DNA from: Chloracidobacterium validum
Lineage (GTDB): Bacteria > Acidobacteriota > Blastocatellia > Chloracidobacteriales > Chloracidobacteriaceae
Length of the DNA: 64,000 nt
Direction: 5' to 3'
Assembly (NCBI RefSeq): GCF_018304825.1
Contig: NZ_CP072648.1
Coordinates: 727,501-791,500 of the forward strand
Shown: one piece after another, positions 1 to 8,620 of the stretch
Layout: each line of letters starts with the position of its first letter
Position numbering within the stretch: the first letter of the stretch is position 1
The notes under the pieces: generated by a model
What the model saw: the letters and a program-made list of their open reading frames with translations, nothing else
What the model was told of the DNA's origin: nothing
Databases searched by the model: none
Translations under genes and position numbers: made by a program

Positions 1-2108
1 CGACGGCGCTCGCGCACTTCAATGATCGGTTGTATGTCACCGACCGTGAGCAGCATGCCATCCGACTGGTTCGACTGTACCACGGCGCTTCGCCACTCAA
101 TGTGGCGCTGGAGGGTCCTACCGAACAGTTTGGTGCGCCGCCGGCACCCGAAGACAGCAAGCAGACTAAGCCTTCCGTCGCGGTGATCGTTCCTCAGCCA
201 GGCACGGTGGTTCCACATGGCGTTCCACCCTTCGCCGCGCAAGCCGGATTAACGACAACCGATCTCGATGATTTGGTTGTCGAGGTTGTGACAGGGAGGG
301 CGGCTGGGTTGGTGGATGGCGTTGGCGCCGTCGCTCAACTCAACCATCCCGTCGGCTTGGCCCTTGACGCCGAGGGGGTACTCTACATTGCCGATCACTT
401 CAACCATGCCATTCGCAAGCTCACTCCCGATGGCTATCTACAGACGGTGGCTGGCGGTCACCAGCGCGGGTTTCGGGACGGACGCGGCAATGAAGCCGAA
501 TTCAACGGGCCACTCGGCATTGCCGTCGGGCGACAGGGTGAAGTCTATGTGGCCGACCATCTCAACGCCCGCGTCCGCGTCGTGACACCAGATGGCGAGG
601 TGCGAACCCTTGCCGGAACGGGCGTACCCACAATCGAAGACGGCCCGGTGACCGCTGCCAGCTTTGAAGGACCCAAAGGCCTTGCCGTGGATATGCATGG
701 CATCGTGTATGTTACGGATGGGGTTGTGGTTCGCGTGATAACGCCGGATGGGCAAGTACAAACCCTTGCCGGACAAGCGCGTGGTTTTCGGGACGGTATC
801 GGCGCGCGGGCAATGTTTGGCTGGGTGTATGCCATTACACTCGATGTGTCCGGGCGGTGCTATGTCACGGATGCCGCCAACCATGCCATCCGCTGTGTTT
901 TTCCAGATGGCACGGTAAAAACCGTGTTTGGCGGCGGCCAAGAGCGCCAGTTGAACTTTCCAAACGGATTATCCGCGGATGTGTTTGGCAACCTCTACGT
1001 GGCCGATACCAATCACCATCGCGTCCTGCGTTTGACCCCAACTGGGACAGATACCTACACGGCGGCGCTGATTTGTGGCCAGCGCCGTGGCCGCCAGACT
1101 GGACCCGCACGCGAGGCTGAACTCGATGCTCCACGCGGAATCGTTGTGGGTTTTCACCATGACCTTTACGTTGCGGATTCCAATGCAAACCGCATTCTAC
1201 GGGTTCGATCAGTTCGACTGGAGTCTCCCCCTTCGCCCAGCCACTGGCAGGCAGCTCCGTTGTCTGCGGCTCCGTTGTCTGTTGCTGCGGACGCCCAGAC
1301 TCCGGAGGGGGCACTGAGTGAAGCTGAAACTGTCAGCGAATCGCTGTCCTCACTTGCATTATCTTCCCGACCAAGTTCGGCGCCGGCTGACGTAGCGGCC
1401 TTTACGAAAGAGACAGAGCATGGCGCCGCAGCCCAGCCGTCCGAGCTATCCAGCACGCCGCCCCTGAGCATGCCACCCAGCCAACCAGTTTTAGTCCAAC
1501 CTAGTTTGGTTTCACCGGCAACCCCGCCCGCCTCACACCCGCGGCATGCCGCCGCCACAATACTTGGGTGGGGCGTCGAGCTGTCGGGCAACAATCTCAT
1601 TCGGACCGAGCCAGATGGGTCCCTGTTGCTTGATACGACCTACAGCGCGGAAAACAGTGCTTTCTTTTACTTGCCGTGGGATGTCACCGCCGAGCAGAAG
1701 GTCGTTATTGAAGTCAGGATGCAGCTTGTGGCTTACGTCGGTGAGCGCGATGCCACTGGTTGCGCCATCTGGTTTGAAAATGACCGTCACGCTGATGCGC
1801 TGTTGATTCAGCCAGAGGGCATCCGGTTGCTGCGTGTGCCGACATTGGCCTATGCGTGCAATCCCTGCGCCGGCATCAACACCTATACCATCGTGCTGCA
1901 CGGGGCTGATCTCCGCATTGGCTTCAACGGGGTGGCACGGATTCACGGCGATGGCAAGTTTTGGTCGCGCCCGGCTGCCCGCGATGGTCGTCCGCTTCGG
2001 CGATGGCTCGCTTTCGGGGATGGTTCCTCATCCGCCGGCAGCATTTCACGGTGGCAGCGGGTCACGTATCAGGTCATCCCACCAGATTCGGATACGTTGC
2101 CGTTATAA
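1..2108 (+). CDS. NHL-repeat beta-propeller protein, 5' end outside window
   Basis: The reading frame is open from base 3 with no start before it, and its first codons already read as part of an NHL-type repeat, so the gene begins upstream; about 701 residues are visible. Roughly residues 1-400 are repeated NHL blades of the form 'G-L-A-x-D-x-x-G-x-L-Y-V-A-D-x-x-N-H-x-I-R', each followed by 'P-D-G-x-V-x-T-x-A-G'. A Pro/Ser/Ala-rich linker follows (about 400-515), then a beta-rich C-terminal domain of about 185 residues resembling a lamin-G/concanavalin-like fold. NHL propellers usually serve as protein or ligand binding scaffolds. The linker plus lectin-like tail suggests an exported or surface protein, but the N-terminal signal cannot be seen. 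No partner gene is evident. Function is unassigned. Confidence 0.8.
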   Translation, partial: TALAHFNDRLYVTDREQHAIRLVRLYHGASPLNVALEGPTEQFGAPPAPEDSKQTKPSVAVIVPQPGTVVPHGVPPFAAQAGLTTTDLDDLVVEVVTGRAAGLVDGVGAVAQLNHPVGLALDAEGVLYIADHFNHAIRKLTPDGYLQTVAGGHQRGFRDGRGNEAEFNGPLGIAVGRQGEVYVADHLNARVRVVTPDGEVRTLAGTGVPTIEDGPVTAASFEGPKGLAVDMHGIVYVTDGVVVRVITPDGQVQTLAGQARGFRDGIGARAMFGWVYAITLDVSGRCYVTDAANHAIRCVFPDGTVKTVFGGGQERQLNFPNGLSADVFGNLYVADTNHHRVLRLTPTGTDTYTAALICGQRRGRQTGPAREAELDAPRGIVVGFHHDLYVADSNANRILRVRSVRLESPPSPSHWQAAPLSAAPLSVAADAQTPEGALSEAETVSESLSSLALSSRPSSAPADVAAFTKETEHGAAAQPSELSSTPPLSMPPSQPVLVQPSLVSPATPPASHPRHAAATILGWGVELSGNNLIRTEPDGSLLLDTTYSAENSAFFYLPWDVTAEQKVVIEVRMQLVAYVGERDATGCAIWFENDRHADALLIQPEGIRLLRVPTLAYACNPCAGINTYTIVLHGADLRIGFNGVARIHGDGKFWSRPAARDGRPLRRWLAFGDGSSSAGSISRWQRVTYQVIPPDSDTLPL

Positions 2109-2124
2109 GTTGGAACTTAGATTT

Positions 2125-2137
2125 GAAAACCGTTTTC
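2125..2137. repeat. 13-bp interrupted palindrome
   Basis: GAAAAC-C-GTTTTC lies 16 bases after the stop of the NHL-repeat gene and 48 bases before the start of the 29-codon micro-ORF. It overlaps a weak candidate -35 element (TTGAAA, 2123-2128) with a poor -10 (TAGTCT) 18 bases further on. It could be a weak terminator stem for the upstream gene or an operator; the sequence alone does not decide. Confidence 0.35.
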
Positions 2138-2184
2138 GATTTAGAGTAGTCTAGCGCCAGGTTTTCTTGGCAAGGAGCTAGGCC

Positions 2185-2274
2185 GTGATACTCAGTCGAA
2201 GCAAGCGCAAAGACAAGTGCTGTAAAAAGTTCAAAAAGTGCGGCAAGCATTGTAAGGGTTGCCCACGACTGTAG
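2185..2274 (+). CDS. Cys/Lys-rich 29-residue small protein
   Basis: A GTG-initiated ORF of 29 codons preceded by an AAGGAG Shine-Dalgarno (2172-2177) at normal spacing. The product is very basic and has six cysteines in its last 18 residues, arranged C-C-x5-C-x3-C-x2-C with one cysteine pair adjacent (DKCCKKFKKCGKHCKGCP core), plus one histidine, which looks like a compact metal-binding knuckle. The strong SD, the biased composition and the otherwise gene-free gap argue for a real gene. Similar short '-CC-K-K-x-G-K-x-C-K-x-C-P' proteins are, to my recollection, scattered in bacteria without assigned function, but I cannot verify that here. It sits between the NHL-repeat gene and the convergent Oar receptor and ends 121 bases before the receptor's terminator. 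Confidence 0.6.
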   Translation: MILSRSKRKDKCCKKFKKCGKHCKGCPRL

Positions 2275-2394
2275 TCTCAGCGTTGACACTGCAACCTTAC
2301 CAAGCACAAAGCCAGTTGTTTGGTGCTGTGTGCTTCAGCTCGCCTTCGGTTCATGGCCCTAAGAAGCAGTTAAGCACAAGAGCGTGTCGTTCAG

Positions 2395-2429
2395 CAAAAA
2401 ACCGGGCGCGGGAAGTCTCCACGCCCGGT
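2395..2429 (-). terminator. Rho-independent terminator of the Oar-like receptor gene
   Basis: On the minus strand an 8-bp perfect stem (ACCGGGCG at 2429-2422 pairing with CGCCCGGT at 2408-2401) with a 13-base loop is followed by a run of T. It begins about 30 bases after the receptor stop codon at 2459. Confidence 0.85.
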
Positions 2430-2458
2430 GATGGTTTTGCCGGCTCCGAGCGGACCGA

Positions 2459-5400
2459 TTAGAACCGTACCTTCAGGCTGAACTGCATGATCCGCGGTCC
2501 GCCAATAGTATTGGTGATGGTTCCAAAGTCACCCGGATCCTGTAGGTCATTGCCTGGCAACGCAAAGTTCACGTTGTTGAAGGCATTGAAAATATCCCAC
2601 CGGAACTCAATCCCGACGCGCTCTGTGATCGAGGTGTTCTTTGCCAGGCTGAAGTCCACCCGCTTCTGAAACGCGCCGCGCAAGATGTTTCGACCTAGGT
2701 TGCCGTGATCACCAAGTGGTGAGGCCAGTGCTGCCGGGTTGAAGAACTGCGCAGTTGGTTCAGGTCCCCGTCGCCGCAGGTCGCTAATCGTTGCGCCAGG
2801 CGCGAGATTTGGACGTCCAAAGCCCGGTCGGAACAAACCGCCCGAACCCAGGCGCAGGCTGGTAAAGTTCGCGCCGTTCGTACCTACGGCCGAGATTTCA
2901 GGCTCACCGGAGAAAATGCTGAAGGGCGCTCCCGATTGAACCTGGATGAAGGTTGAAAATGCCCACCCTTTGACAAAGCGGTTGGTCAAACCAAAGGTTG
3001 GGAAATCGTACACGGCCGTCGCACTGAAGCGATGTGTCCGGTCAAAATCAGATGGACCACGGTTGGCGCGAAGGTTACGGGGATTGCCCGAAGCCACGAA
3101 GCCAACGTTAGGCGTATCCGGGCGGGCGTTCCCGGCCGTGCTGCCGGGGTCGGCGGAGATGTCGTCAATGGACTTCGACCACGTGTAGGCCGCAAAGTAG
3201 CTCAACCCACCATAAGACTCGTTGAAGTTGAAACGCTGCTGCGTTGACAACTGGAGTGAATGATAAATAGAGCTTGCCGAAGATGTGAGCAACACCGCTT
3301 CGGGGATGTTCAGCCCAAGGTAGAATCCACGGGCCTCAAAAGGCAGGACTGAGCCAGCCGTGTTGGCAACGTTGAGGTCCATGGTGCGCCGGGGGTCACC
3401 AACCGGAAATGCCACGTTCGGAAACCCAAACGCCCGTCCCATGCCACGTTGGCGGGCCGTTGCGCCCGGATTGAGTGGCCCGTTGGGGCTACCGGCCGCG
3501 ACATAGGCCTGGTTGAACCGCTCATAAATCAAGTCCGGTGTGCTGGGGTCATTGAGGTCAAAAACGGGATTGAGGATGAGCGCCTGAAGCAGCTTCGTGC
3601 CCTTCGTGCCAATGTAGCGGGCTTCCACGATCCAGTCCCGGCGCAGCTCGTACTGCACGCCCAAGTTCCACTGTTGGATATAAGGCGTTCGCAGCCGGCG
3701 GTCAACCGCGCGAAACTCAAAAGTTTCTGCAACATTGCCGAGGAATGGTTGGCCGGTTGCCGGGTCAATCGGATTGAGTGAGCCATCCGCCTGCCGAGTT
3801 ACGCCCGTGCCATCCCGAATGGTATAGGTTCCGGTTGCGCCGGCTGTCCGCACTACGCGCAAGCCAGGAATGCCCTGGGCTGGAAGACCAGTGAGGAACT
3901 GGAAGAAGGGGCGGTTCGGGTCCTGCTGCGAAAAGGCAGTCGTGAACGGCACGTTGCCGGCCGGAGCCGTCACTTCGATTTCCCGTAGGAAAGGATAGTT
4001 GCTGAACACCGTATTGATGAACGCCGCCGACGGACGGTCATAGAAAAACCCGTAGCCACCGCGGACGACAAACTTCCCATCGTTGAAGGGCGTCCAGGCA
4101 AAGCCAACCCGCGGCGCGAAGTTGTTTCGGTCATCGTTGATGGTGCTGCGGCTGTTGGCCCGCACCGAACGGTCAATCGAGGTGTCAATGGCCGCGAAGC
4201 CAGTTGGCTTGGCATTCGACGGCACGACGAAGCCGGTGATGATGTTATTGGGGTCGGTGACCAAGTCTGGGTAAAAGTTCCCGAACCGCCCGCGTTTTTC
4301 ACTTGGCGTCCCGAAGTATTCATACCGGACACCATAGTTGAGCGTGAAGTTATTCGTAATGCGCCAGTCGGCGGCCGCAAACAGGCTTACGTCAAAGAAA
4401 CGGAAGTTCTTTTGCGTGAAGCCATACTGCGTGTCGGCTTCCGTGACGCGCCCGGCGAGAAACTGGGTGAAGTTTTCAAGCTTTTCAAACTCCAGCCCCT
4501 GTTCTTCTGGCAAGTCAGTGTCAAAGAAATGACGTTTGTACTCACCCCCAAACCGGAAGGTCTGATCGCCTTTGACCCAGGTCAGCGTGTTGAAGAGCGA
4601 GTAGGTGTTCTGGAGGCGCTTGTTGAACGCATCGTTCGGACCATTGATGGAGAAGTTACTGGCGCGTGTCACGATGCGGGGAAGACGAAAAGAGTTCGTT
4701 CCTGAGTCAAAAATTGAGGCTGGGTTGAAAGCCTGTGGGCTGGTTGCGTTGAAGGTGCGGGCAACTTCGTCTGGCTGGACAAGCAACGGTGTGTCCAACG
4801 CGCGTGAATTGCGCAACCGGAAGTAGCCAAACCGAAACTCGTTGATGAGGGTTGGCGAGAAGGTGTGCACGTCTGAAATCGCCACCGAGTAGTTTTGGTC
4901 AGCGCGGCGAATGGTCGCCGGTGAGGCAAGGTTTGTCGGCGAGGTGAACGGATCGAAGCCCGGGAAGTCGGCAAAGAAAAAGACCCCGCTTAGGCGGTTA
5001 TTGCCGGCAATTTGCCAGTCTAGGCGTGAGTTGACTTGATCCTGGGTGAAATTTGCCGGTTGTACGATCCGCTCCTGGAGCATTGGATTGCCGCGTGTGC
5101 CGCCGGCTGACCCGGTATTGACATTTCGGGTCGTTCCCGTGGCGCTATTGGTAAAGGTGACGGTGACGTTGTTTCCAGTGACGTTGGTGGGCAGCCCAGG
5201 CAGCCCCGTCCCGCTATCCGTCCCGATCAGCCGCGCGTTTGGTCCGGGAGTAGGAATGAGAAACCCGCCGGTAACTGGATTGCGGCGATTGAGCAAGTTG
5301 AGCGCCACCGGACTAATTTCAGACGGGAGCAGGTTCAAACCAGGATTGAGCTGGTTGACCGCCGCGGCAATCCGCGCCGCCGACCGGTCACTGCCAATGA

Positions 5401-6415
5401 TCTGGAGAAACTGCGGCAAGACGGTAAGACTGCTGGCCGTAGGCACAAACGCTGTGCTGGCCTGGGTTCGCTGATAACCGCCAAAGAAGAACAACCGGTC
5501 TTTCAGGACGGGGCCGCCAATCGTGAAGCCGCCTTCGTTCCGCCGGGCGCGCGGACGGTCAATCCCATCGCGGTTGAAGAAGAAGTCATTGGCGTTGAAG
5601 ATTTCGTTTTGCAGATAATGATAGGCGGCGCCGTGAAACTCATTGGTTCCGCTCTTGGTGACAAGCTGAAAGTTCCCACCGCCGGAGCGCCCGGTTGAGG
5701 CATCATAAAGGCTGGTCTGGAGCTTGACTTCGGAGAGGGTTTCCGGCGCGGGCGAAATGTTGCCATCGAGTGAGCCTTCGTTGCTCGTGATGTTGGTAGC
5801 GTCAATCCCGTTGAACTGCAAGCTGGTGCTGGTCGTGCGCGTCCCGTTGACGGCCGGTGAGACGTTGCCATTGCCGTTGACCGACACCGGTGGCAAATCG
5901 GCGGCCACGCCGGCTTCGGTTGAAAGCAGGTGCGTGAAACTGCGCGTTGACGTTGGAACCTTGGTGAGCTGTTCCGCATTGATCTGGCGGAAGGTCGCCG
6001 CCGTCGTCGTCACGACTTGCAGCGGCACGTCCTCCGTGATGGTGATGGTTTCGGTGACAGCACCGGTTTCAAGCTTGACATCAACCGTCCGTGGCACGGC
6101 GGCTTCGACCTCAACCCCCTTGCGGTCAAGCTCCTTGAAGCCATCCCGGCGATAGCTGATTTGATAAATCCCAGTTGGAAGCACCGGCACGAGCCACCGA
6201 CCGTTGTTGTCGGTTTGTACGGTGCGCTCGACCCCGGCATCTGATTTAACCGTGACGGTGACGCCCGGTAGCGCCGCGCCGCTCGGGTCCTGCACGACGC
6301 CGCCAAGACTGCCGGTCGCCCCAACCTGGGCCGACGCACTGGAAAACGCGCCGAGCGCTAGGGCGACCGTCCAGATGACGGCGCACAGCATACGAGTCAG
6401 GTATTGCCTGAACAT
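2459..6415 (-). CDS. Oar-like TonB-dependent outer-membrane receptor
   Basis: A 1318-residue outer-membrane protein. The start at 6415 has GAGGAGG about 7 bases upstream; a longer in-frame reading begins at 6457 but has no SD. Residues 1-30 form a Sec signal peptide ending near ASA-Q. Residues about 35-120 are a carboxypeptidase-regulatory-like (Ig-like) domain with 'G-x-V-x-D-x-S-G-A-x-L-P-G-V-x-V'. A plug-like domain (about 130-260) and a long beta-barrel follow, ending in a terminal aromatic (VRF). This architecture is the one seen in the large Oar/SusC-like receptor families of Acidobacteria and Myxococcus, thought to take up large substrates with TonB-ExbBD energy. No substrate-binding partner (SusD) is adjacent. 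The gene is monocistronic, bounded by its own terminator and by an inverted repeat in its promoter region. Confidence 0.9.
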   Translation of the reverse strand: MFRQYLTRMLCAVIWTVALALGAFSSASAQVGATGSLGGVVQDPSGAALPGVTVTVKSDAGVERTVQTDNNGRWLVPVLPTGIYQISYRRDGFKELDRKGVEVEAAVPRTVDVKLETGAVTETITITEDVPLQVVTTTAATFRQINAEQLTKVPTSTRSFTHLLSTEAGVAADLPPVSVNGNGNVSPAVNGTRTTSTSLQFNGIDATNITSNEGSLDGNISPAPETLSEVKLQTSLYDASTGRSGGGNFQLVTKSGTNEFHGAAYHYLQNEIFNANDFFFNRDGIDRPRARRNEGGFTIGGPVLKDRLFFFGGYQRTQASTAFVPTASSLTVLPQFLQIIGSDRSAARIAAAVNQLNPGLNLLPSEISPVALNLLNRRNPVTGGFLIPTPGPNARLIGTDSGTGLPGLPTNVTGNNVTVTFTNSATGTTRNVNTGSAGGTRGNPMLQERIVQPANFTQDQVNSRLDWQIAGNNRLSGVFFFADFPGFDPFTSPTNLASPATIRRADQNYSVAISDVHTFSPTLINEFRFGYFRLRNSRALDTPLLVQPDEVARTFNATSPQAFNPASIFDSGTNSFRLPRIVTRASNFSINGPNDAFNKRLQNTYSLFNTLTWVKGDQTFRFGGEYKRHFFDTDLPEEQGLEFEKLENFTQFLAGRVTEADTQYGFTQKNFRFFDVSLFAAADWRITNNFTLNYGVRYEYFGTPSEKRGRFGNFYPDLVTDPNNIITGFVVPSNAKPTGFAAIDTSIDRSVRANSRSTINDDRNNFAPRVGFAWTPFNDGKFVVRGGYGFFYDRPSAAFINTVFSNYPFLREIEVTAPAGNVPFTTAFSQQDPNRPFFQFLTGLPAQGIPGLRVVRTAGATGTYTIRDGTGVTRQADGSLNPIDPATGQPFLGNVAETFEFRAVDRRLRTPYIQQWNLGVQYELRRDWIVEARYIGTKGTKLLQALILNPVFDLNDPSTPDLIYERFNQAYVAAGSPNGPLNPGATARQRGMGRAFGFPNVAFPVGDPRRTMDLNVANTAGSVLPFEARGFYLGLNIPEAVLLTSSASSIYHSLQLSTQQRFNFNESYGGLSYFAAYTWSKSIDDISADPGSTAGNARPDTPNVGFVASGNPRNLRANRGPSDFDRTHRFSATAVYDFPTFGLTNRFVKGWAFSTFIQVQSGAPFSIFSGEPEISAVGTNGANFTSLRLGSGGLFRPGFGRPNLAPGATISDLRRRGPEPTAQFFNPAALASPLGDHGNLGRNILRGAFQKRVDFSLAKNTSITERVGIEFRWDIFNAFNNVNFALPGNDLQDPGDFGTITNTIGGPRIMQFSLKVRF

Positions 6416-6511
6416 AAGTCCATCCTCCTCAGGGCCACGAGGGCCGTTGAAACACAAGTCCGCCTTGTGGTGGCGGTGACGATTTGCGACTGAGGAAGAC
6501 GCTAAATAGGG

Positions 6512-6545
6512 GACGTAACATTCTTCTAAACAACAATGTTACGTC
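6512..6545 (-). promoter_or_regulatory. 11-bp perfect inverted repeat upstream of the Oar-like receptor (operator candidate)
   Basis: GACGTAACATT at 6512-6522 and its exact complement AATGTTACGTC at 6535-6545 are separated by 12 bases. The element lies about 100-130 bases before the receptor start at 6415 and downstream of the preceding gene's terminator. On the minus strand a TATTTA hexamer (6509-6504) immediately follows the element and could be a -10, so a dimeric regulator bound here would overlap the promoter. No U-tract follows it in either direction, so it is not an intrinsic terminator. Confidence 0.55.
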
Positions 6546-6611
6546 GTGTTTCGAGAGTGTAACCTCCCTGTAAAGTGCCAGGTGATACCTCTGCGTCCAG
6601 TTGATGCCAAG

Positions 6612-6645
6612 CAAAAAATGCCCGCCGGCTGTGCCGGGGATGGCA
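6612..6645 (-). terminator. Probable terminator of the TPR-protein gene
   Basis: On the minus strand a GC-rich hairpin (CCCCGGC-ACA-GCCGGCGGG with an internal mismatch) is followed by six T residues, about 27 bases after the TPR gene's stop. It separates that gene from the receptor gene. Confidence 0.6.
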
Positions 6646-6671
6646 CTTGGCTCCGTTGCCTGGATTGGCCG

Positions 6672-8360
6672 TTACTGTGGTGTCGTGAGCAGGAGGCGTT
6701 GCACGGCCTGCGCGTCAGGGTCGTTGGGACTGAGGTCAAGGGCCTGCCGAATGTGAGCTGCGGCCCGCGCGCGCTCTCCCTGCGTCAGCAGAATGCGACC
6801 AAGCAAGACATGCGCCGCCGTAAGCTTGGGATTCCAAAAGACGGCTGCCTTGAGCGCATTGACGGCGGCCGGCAAATCCCCGCGTCGTTCGTGAACACGC
6901 CCCAGCAGGAAGTGGGCATCACTGTAATCCGGTGCGATTTGAATGACTTGAGCCAACTTCTCAGCGGCAAGGTCAGACTGATTTTCAAGAAAGGCCGTCT
7001 GCGCTTCACGCATCAGCGATTCGACGCGCTGGAGTGCCGACACGCCAAGAAAGGCTTGCTGGCGACTTTGTTCTTCGCCGCGCGCGAAACGGTGAAAGGC
7101 TTCGCGGTTGAAGCGGGTCTTGACGTAGGGCAGCCACGGGGGCTTGCCGCTGGTTTCCCACTTGGCGAAATCCGGCGCATAGCGCTTGGCGGCATCCAGA
7201 GCTGCGGCGGCCTCATCGGCACGCCCGACCTTGGCGTAGCTCTTGGCCAAGACGTACCAGGCACGTCCCTCTGTTGCCGTTCGCTTGGTCAAGGTCTCCA
7301 GTGGCGCGATGGCTTCTGTCGGACGGCCGTCGCGCCAAAGTGCATAGCCATAGTTGAAAAGCGCTTCGTCGTCGAGTGGGACGGTATCGGAGGCCAGCTT
7401 GGTCAAGCGCGCAGCTTCAGCAAAGTTGTTTTTCTGCATCTGCGCGACACCGGCGTTGACATAGGTCTCAAAAAGTGGCATCGGCCCAAGAAGGGCAGTG
7501 TGTGTTTTGATAGCGGCGTCGGTCTGATTGGAGAGGATTTGGCAGACGCCCAAGTAGAAGCTGGCTTCGAGTCCACGGGGATCAGTCGGGCGAACCCGTT
7601 CAAGCCAAGTTAGAGCTTCGCCGTGGCGTCCAGCCCGGTAGTGGGTCAGCCCAAGTTCAAAATATGCCTGTGGAAAGGTCAATTGCGCGTTGCGCGTCGC
7701 ATCTTCAATGGCTCGGATGAGCAGCCGCGTTCGATCAGCGCCATCTTCAGTAACCAAGGCTTTGACATAAATTTCATAGGCGCTGGGCGCGGTACGGGTC
7801 GCCCGCGCAATGATTCGGTCACGCGAAAACGGGAGTGCCGGGTTCCGTTGGTAGAGCAACTCCCACGCCAGCTTGCCCTGGACAACCTGGAGATCGGCCA
7901 ACGGAGCGCTGAGGACATGCTCGCTGCCAAGGAGCTTACCTTCGCGCAGGGAAATCATCTGTGCCCGGACGGTCAACGTGCTGTCCTTGCCGTCGCCGGT
8001 CACCGCGTATGTGCCGCGCACCAGAAGGTCAGCGCCAACGGCTTCGCCCAGCTTGATTTCGGTGGCGCGGGTCAGCAGAGCAGTACGTGACAACCCAAGT
8101 TTCTCATACGCCAGGTGGCATTCATCGAGCGGAACAGCAATCAGTCCCGGCGAGTCGAGTAACTCCGCTAGGGCAACCGTAAAGCTCTCCCGAATCCAGT
8201 TATGCTCAGGTCGCGCTGTTGTATGTTCGAAGGGAAGGGTCAGGACAACGTCCGTCGCCATCGCCGGACGGTCCAGTAACCCAGCGACAAGCCACATTCC
8301 GACCAGGAATACCCCGGCCATCACCTGCCAACCCGACTGCCTACCTGTTTGCCAAGTCAT
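6672..8360 (-). CDS. Tetratricopeptide-repeat protein, exported or membrane-anchored
   Basis: A 562-residue protein; the start at 8360 is chosen because AGGAG lies 8 bases upstream, whereas the longer reading from 8396 has none. A hydrophobic segment at about residues 13-35, ending PAMA, is a signal peptide or anchor. Residues about 40-170 form an alpha/beta domain resembling the TolB-N/FlgO-like region found in front of TPRs ('VGADLLVRGTYAV...LTVRAQMI'). The remainder is at least seven TPR units, including two clear tandem ones at the C-terminus ('DAHFLLGRVHERRGDLPAAV', 'AAHVLLGRILLTQGERARAA'). TPRs mediate protein contacts; no partner is identifiable. It is divergent from clpB, with about 260 bases between the starts. 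Confidence 0.75.
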   Translation of the reverse strand: MTWQTGRQSGWQVMAGVFLVGMWLVAGLLDRPAMATDVVLTLPFEHTTARPEHNWIRESFTVALAELLDSPGLIAVPLDECHLAYEKLGLSRTALLTRATEIKLGEAVGADLLVRGTYAVTGDGKDSTLTVRAQMISLREGKLLGSEHVLSAPLADLQVVQGKLAWELLYQRNPALPFSRDRIIARATRTAPSAYEIYVKALVTEDGADRTRLLIRAIEDATRNAQLTFPQAYFELGLTHYRAGRHGEALTWLERVRPTDPRGLEASFYLGVCQILSNQTDAAIKTHTALLGPMPLFETYVNAGVAQMQKNNFAEAARLTKLASDTVPLDDEALFNYGYALWRDGRPTEAIAPLETLTKRTATEGRAWYVLAKSYAKVGRADEAAAALDAAKRYAPDFAKWETSGKPPWLPYVKTRFNREAFHRFARGEEQSRQQAFLGVSALQRVESLMREAQTAFLENQSDLAAEKLAQVIQIAPDYSDAHFLLGRVHERRGDLPAAVNALKAAVFWNPKLTAAHVLLGRILLTQGERARAAAHIRQALDLSPNDPDAQAVQRLLLTTPQ

Positions 8361-8541
8361 CCCACTCACTCCTGACTTGATGCGACGTCTGTGCAAACGC
8401 CGAGATCAAGGCTCAAGTTCAAAACCTAGCAAAGCGCCTTACGAAGCCAAAGTCGTACCCCCCGCAATCCAATGTTTGGTTCATCCGTTTGGTTCATCGG
8501 GAGGGCAGACCCTGTACCAGGTCAATCCAGGAAAATTAATC

Positions 8542-8571
8542 TTGACAATGAGTGACTAAGATTTTTATATT
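8542..8571 (+). promoter_or_regulatory. Sigma-70-type promoter upstream of clpB
   Basis: A perfect -35 TTGACA (8542-8547) and a TATATT -10 (8566-8571) with 18-base spacing, about 50 bases before the clpB start. The surrounding bases are markedly AT-rich compared with the flanking genes. No CIRCE (HrcA operator) is present: a GAGTG-x-CTAA half-like string overlaps the spacer, but there is no left arm. Confidence 0.7.
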
Positions 8572-8620
8572 AGCCTCGGACTAAGAAAGATGGCTGGTTC
8601 CCCCAGTAACGAGGTTTGCC

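Noticed and set aside
2275-2394. tRNA or structured RNA in the gap after the micro-ORF
   Set aside because: No T-loop or acceptor-stem pattern can be drawn; only the downstream terminator is supported.
6546-7613. 355-codon plus-strand frame antisense to the TPR gene
   Set aside because: It starts in the receptor promoter region, has no SD, and lies over a well-supported TPR coding sequence.
8545-8562. CIRCE (HrcA) operator in front of clpB
   Set aside because: Only a GAGTG-A-CTAA right-arm-like string is present; the TTAGCACTC left arm at a 9-base distance is missing.
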